Source: Asterias amurensis
Taxonomy: Eukaryota; Echinodermata; Asteroidea; Forcipulatida; Asteriidae
Length of the DNA stretch: 64,000 nt
Direction of reading: 5' to 3'
Assembly (NCBI RefSeq): GCF_032118995.1
Contig: NC_092661.1
Span: 8,494,494-8,558,493, forward strand
Shown: positions 59,960-64,000 of the stretch, piece after piece
Layout of the letters: the number at the start of each line of letters is the position of its first letter
How positions within the stretch are numbered: the first letter of the stretch is position 1
The notes under the pieces: generated by a model
Database searches by the model: none
Told to the model about the DNA's origin: nothing
Seen by the model: only the letters and a program-made list of their open reading frames with translations
Position numbers and translations under genes: made by a program

Positions 59960-61225
59960 TGAATTGAAATCTCAGACATTCACAGGATTTATCAAAGTCA
60001 AAGAGTCCGCCATTGAAAACATTACATTGGGAAACTCTTCAACTAGGCATGTTAATATAAACTCCAAGAGCTCAAACGACACAATTGGTTTTTTTTAAAG
60101 GTTTTTTTGTTTACTATTTAATTCGTGGAAGGAGAGATTACAACCATCGGTCCGACTCACCGTTAGATGATTTACTTTCCTGATTGAAATTAGACGTAAC
60201 AAGGTTTTAGTGACCACCATAAAACAATGTGACTTGGCATTGAAAACAGTAGATTCATTCTAATAAATATTGTACTCTTCAGATTGAAACTACAGTTACT
60301 GTACATCGAACCTTTTTTCTGCATAGTGACCGAATTGGCTGCTTTAAAGAGCCAATAAAGGATGATCTCAATATGTGAACTATTACCTTTTTATGGCCAG
60401 ATAGACATCGCAGATACCGGTTAATAACCATTTTACTCTCAAAATTTGCATTTAGTAATAAATAACTCGAGTCAAAAATGCATCCGGCCGCGCGGTTTTT
60501 TTTCAGCCGAGATAAAAAACAGTTTATCTATTATAATGACCCTGGACGCCAGTGACGAATTGTCCCCTATTGGTTTTGAACACAGTTCTCCAGCTTTGGC
60601 ATTTCCACACCAAATAGCTGCCACTGACGTCACGATTCCTTTGTCGCGCGGGTTTGTTTGACACCACGTTTTTCAGAAATTTGGCTCGGAGCGTTCTGGA
60701 GAAAACCCCATTTTTACCATGTTTAACGTGAGGTAAGAGACTCGTTATATTTTTTATGTTTCCTGGATGTACTGCAGCTGTTAAAAAGCTGTAATATCTA
60801 TATATTTGAGACCATCCTTTATTGGCTTCTTAAAGTTTATGTTCGACTTGCATCAGCCACGCAAGGACCCGAAAGATTGCAGGAGTCTTCTTCTGGAACG
60901 TTTACAACAGCTTCAGTTATGGCTAAGACGTGAGTAATGGCTACAGCAAAAACGTCGAATAGTATGAATTGTTTTCAGTGATCCAGCTGTAGCCGTCAAG
61001 CCGTCAAAAGATTTTATACAAATCACGCGAGTTTTTGAAAAATCCAGGACCTATTCAAAAGCGAGATTTTGTTACGCTGATGTTCGGACACATAACGCGC
61101 TGCCCTTAATTGTATACATCGCCGCCCGACGTTTGTACGTGTTTTTATGCAACCCCTTTTGTTATATGTAAGTATATGAAGACAATTATTTTATATTGAC
61201 TTGGATGCTATAGGATGAGTTTGGT
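59960..61225. other. Sequence of unknown nature between lectin fragments
   Basis: The first 100 bp repeats lectin leader sequence (CAGACATTCACAGGATTTATCAAAG at 59972 matches 59219). The remainder has no recognised gene or element. It includes a CRE-like TGACGTCA at about 60624 and a moderately GC-rich stretch at 60470-60670; a 71-codon frame there has no known domain. Confidence 0.4.
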
Positions 61226-61455
61226 TTGACTGATTTAGAGGTGGAAGGGACACTGAATTGCAGAGAGAGCAACGTGGAGGTCGCTCACAGAAACTGGGCT
61301 AGGACATCCAAATATGGAAGATAGTGAAGACTGTTTGGGATATTCTCTAAGGAAACTCAGGGATCGCATGGTATAGAGACTGCAACTTTGAATTCATGGC
61401 AGTGTGAATTAGACTTGCCTTCAGACCAGTCCTTCAAGTGGTGTAACAATTTGAT
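61226..61455 (+). pseudogene. 3' fragment of a type A lectin
   Basis: GAGGTGGAAGGGACACTGAA and GAGAGAGCAACGTGGAGGTCGC match the VEGxWKCREGNVEVA region. GAAACTGGGCTAGG, GAAGACTGT and the tail CCAGTCCTTCAAGTGGTGTAACAATTTGA match the EPN-to-stop part. Frame is broken several times and the signal peptide and first half are absent. Confidence 0.7.
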
Positions 61456-61856
61456 GAAGGTTAATAACACTTATTAGCAAATGCTGTTTAGAAGTTGAGG
61501 TGTGAACAAATGTCGGACGAGTCGAAAGTTCAGCCAAAACCATTGACCTTGATGGTACAGCTATGACCTACTAATCATCTGACACAAATTTGTTCGACTT
61601 GAATCAACCTCAATGACCTTAACAAAGTTCTAAAGCTACTAATTGAAATGCTGACCACTTCTTATGAAGCCAATTATCACACGTGATGGTATCTCAAAGC
61701 AGTCCTTATGTTTTTCCAGAAAATATGTTGGGCTAAGCTCGTAGTGTAAGACCACTTGGTGATAGAACACCGTGTAACGGGTTACAATGTGCTTTTTGCG
61801 TGTCTGCCGTTCTGTTTATCATATACCTTGACCCAATTTCATAGCCATGCTTAAAG

Positions 61857-62292
61857 GAGTTGGGTACTTTTTGTAACACAAAACGCATTGTCAACTGATT
61901 TACTTTAAACTTACACCATCTGAAGAGAGAAAGCTTACTTTAAAATATTACGTGCTGAGGTGCTTTAGTATTTGAGAAATGAGTAAAACAATGTAACAGA
62001 ACTACGTTTTTAGAAAGGTGTTTTAAAAGTCGAATATAATGATCCACAAAAACATGCCTCGAAGTTGCATGGCACGCCATTTTTAGTCAAGTTTTTAACT
62101 CCATATAAAAATGGCTGACCGTGTTAGTTCGCAAACTAAAGAAAAACCACGCAATTTCAAGGCATATTTGTGTGGATCATTATGTTCCACTTTTAAAACA
62201 CCTTTTTCTAACCATGCTATTTATAACAAACGGTTTCCAATGCTTTTCATAGACCAACTCGACCGATCAAACGCAACGTGTCCCTTTAAGGC
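61857..62292. mobile_element. Chimera of MITE family 2 and family 1
   Basis: 61857-62010 matches family 2 (GTGCTGAGGTGCTTTAGTAT, GAGAAATGAGTAAAACAATG) and changes at about 62010 into family 1 interior and right end (TGATCCACAAAAACATGCCT ... CGCAACGTGTCCCTTTAA). The open frame at 62111-62314 is part of the element. Confidence 0.7.
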
Positions 62293-62454
62293 AAATTATC
62301 TGGTATTGACATAGCTCGGCTCAATTTGTGATAGTTTTGAAGCCTTGGCAGTTTAAAATGACTGTTGCCCTAGTTCACGTTGTTTGTCTTGCCGGCAGTG
62401 CCGTTAATTCAATGCCTCTTTTTACTGTGTTTCCTGTTTGGATGATGCCAACCT

Positions 62455-62915
62455 ACCGAGACGCTTCAATCGAAGCGTGAACAATTCATGAAACACATAG
62501 GATAGTTACTAAAAGTAACATAGTATTGACAGCACTGTTTGGGGGAATCGAGATGATCAAATAATATTTTCACATTTGTATTGGAGTGTGTTGAAGGACG
62601 CGTAATATCAAAGACGCAATATTTTCCTTCGCGAGAAACAATTTCAAAAGAAGTAAATTTAATAATTGTCTAGCCATCGTCAGATATTCAGCCAGGTATC
62701 GCTTGTGGCGGAATTTGATTGGTCAGTAACGTCTTTACAAACCACCGTGGCTTCTGAATGGTTAGACAACAGTGGGTGTTCATGTTTATTCATGGGTCAT
62801 TGTTGGTGATAGCCAATCAAAGTGTGCGCATTTTAACAGACGAGATCAGAATCGAGCTTAGTTGCGAAACAAAAATAGGAGATATTACAACTCATCTGTG
62901 ATGCAACCGTTTGAC
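62455..62915 (+). promoter_or_regulatory. Orphan copy of the type A lectin upstream module
   Basis: Matches A1/A2 upstream sequence in order (CAATCGAAGCGTGAACAATTC, GAAGGACGCGTAATATCAAA, GCTTGTGGCGGAATTTGATT, GTTCATGTTTATTCATG, AGCCAATCAAAGTGTGCGCA, GTGATGCAACCGTTTGA) and ends abruptly at 62915. No lectin follows within the window. Confidence 0.7.
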
Positions 62916-64000
62916 CTTGAAGTCCCGGATGCACGCGCACAAACAGGTTACAATGACGTCATCATCGCTAAATCGGCGTATTTTATAATAAAACACAACG
63001 ATTATACATCTTTTTAAATTATCGGTAAGGTACAACATCATTTTGTCTAATACCACTGAAGTTTTGGGTTTGATTCAATGAGTAGTTTTAATTTAGAGCA
63101 ATTTTTATTTTATTTTATTGGGTCGTACCATTACGGTAGAAAGATGCATTTTTCAAACGGGGCAAATTTCATTTACGTAAAAATCTTGTCGCGTTCTGCA
63201 AAGAGTGTTCGTGTTGTTAATCGAGAATCCAATGCTTTCTGTTTCACTAAACGTTCATTGAAAGGGTCAAATATGAGTTAAGTTCACTATGTTTCTTTAT
63301 TGATCACAAATCGTCTACAAAATAACGCTAAAACCATCATATACAACCAGTTTGATCAACAAATTCATTTTAGTACTTTTTTATTAACTTATATGTAACC
63401 ATTTGAATACTTATCGTGTGGTTTATAGTTTCATTCAGTAAGTAAGTCTATAAGTAACTGTTCTGTACATCAACAAACAATGTTTGTCTCCTTATTATAC
63501 GTAAACCCCCTCATTGTGTCTAAGTTAACCTATTCAAATAATGGAACTACCCGCCCAATGAAGTCAGTGGCCCGTGACCTCTGCGCGCAGCGTGGTGTGG
63601 GAGTTCGTTTGTGTGGTCAGTTCTTTTATGAGACAAATCCGGGAAAACGTTTTCATTGAGTCGTGCGCATGCGCGTACAATCTTGGTGCAACACGTTCTC
63701 GTTTTCCTATCACACACAGCGCGGCCAACTTGCCGACACGCCCGCATCGCCCGTAACAAGAAACGTCTTGCACCAAGACTAGCGCGGAGTATCCACTCAC
63801 AACCGGTTATAAACACTGGTCATTATCAAAGTTTTAAACACACACATGCACGTGACGCGCTCTCCACCATTAGGAATAGCGAAACTGTCAGGTATTTATG
63901 AATGTAGGATTACAACACAAATATGTTACTAGAATAAAAATGCAAGCCAATCAACAACGTACAATTGTTAACTGGGTCTCCTGCTAACTTCTGCTAAGCA
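62916..64000. other. Right edge, no gene called
   Basis: Contains CRE-like TGACGTCA at 62953 and a GC-rich patch at 63545-63860 with many CpGs and long open frames on both strands (for instance minus 63547-63816). These have no recognisable domain. The patch could be a promoter or first-exon region of a neighbouring gene, but nothing in the window confirms this. Confidence 0.35.

Noticed and set aside
63547-63901. Frames of 60-89 codons on both strands
   Set aside because: GC-rich DNA has few stops by chance. No domain, and no splice context could be tested at the window edge.

Overview
This is a window of animal nuclear genome. Three conserved metazoan genes with spliced, GT-AG introns can be read: ribosomal protein S4, a uracil phosphoribosyltransferase homologue (UPRT) and the mitochondrial half-transporter ABCB7. 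They are followed by a tandem cluster of small, intronless, secreted C-type lectin genes. The AT-rich introns, the dense load of short inverted-repeat elements, the tRNA-derived SINEs and the style of the lectins suggest an echinoderm, probably a sea star. The species is an inference, not something read directly.

Layout. 1-5153 (+): the 3' five exons of RPS4. Introns 1 and 2 of this part each carry a nearly identical 141-nt box H/ACA snoRNA. 5154-8235: convergent intergenic DNA with inverted-repeat elements. 8236-13760 (-): UPRT, six exons, 223 aa. 13761-14036: a 276-bp head-to-head promoter with YY1-like and ZNF143-like sites. 14037-30207 (+): ABCB7, 13 exons, 700 aa, including a first exon that encodes a mitochondrial presequence. 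Intron 4 holds about 1.27 kb of uninterrupted ATT repeat, and intron 6 holds a tandem copy of the 3' splice site of exon 7. 30208-34430: repeats only.

34430-62915: the lectin cluster. Two gene types alternate. Type A is a single C-type lectin domain of about 170 aa. Type B is a C-type lectin domain followed by a PAN/Apple-like domain, about 250 aa. Intact genes are A1 (35443), B1 (37309), A2 (46525) and B2 (49249). A further A gene (59420) is complete except for one in-frame TAA. At least four more fragments (43.6, 48.0, 56.9 and 61.2 kb) are decayed. Both types sit behind copies of the same roughly 260-bp upstream module, of which there are six, the last without a gene.

The cluster grew by duplication of blocks that include non-coding spacers. 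Because the blocks are paralogous, several transposons can be compared with an unoccupied copy of the same site. This gives exact target-site duplications: TTAA for two MITE insertions and for a 4.9-kb foldback element, CCGG for a Ginger-like element that retains what looks like an integrase N-terminal fragment, and 9 bp for a Mutator-like element nested in it. RPS4, UPRT and ABCB7 are housekeeping genes for translation, nucleotide metabolism and mitochondrial iron-sulfur export. The lectins are probably secreted immune or adhesion proteins under birth-and-death evolution.
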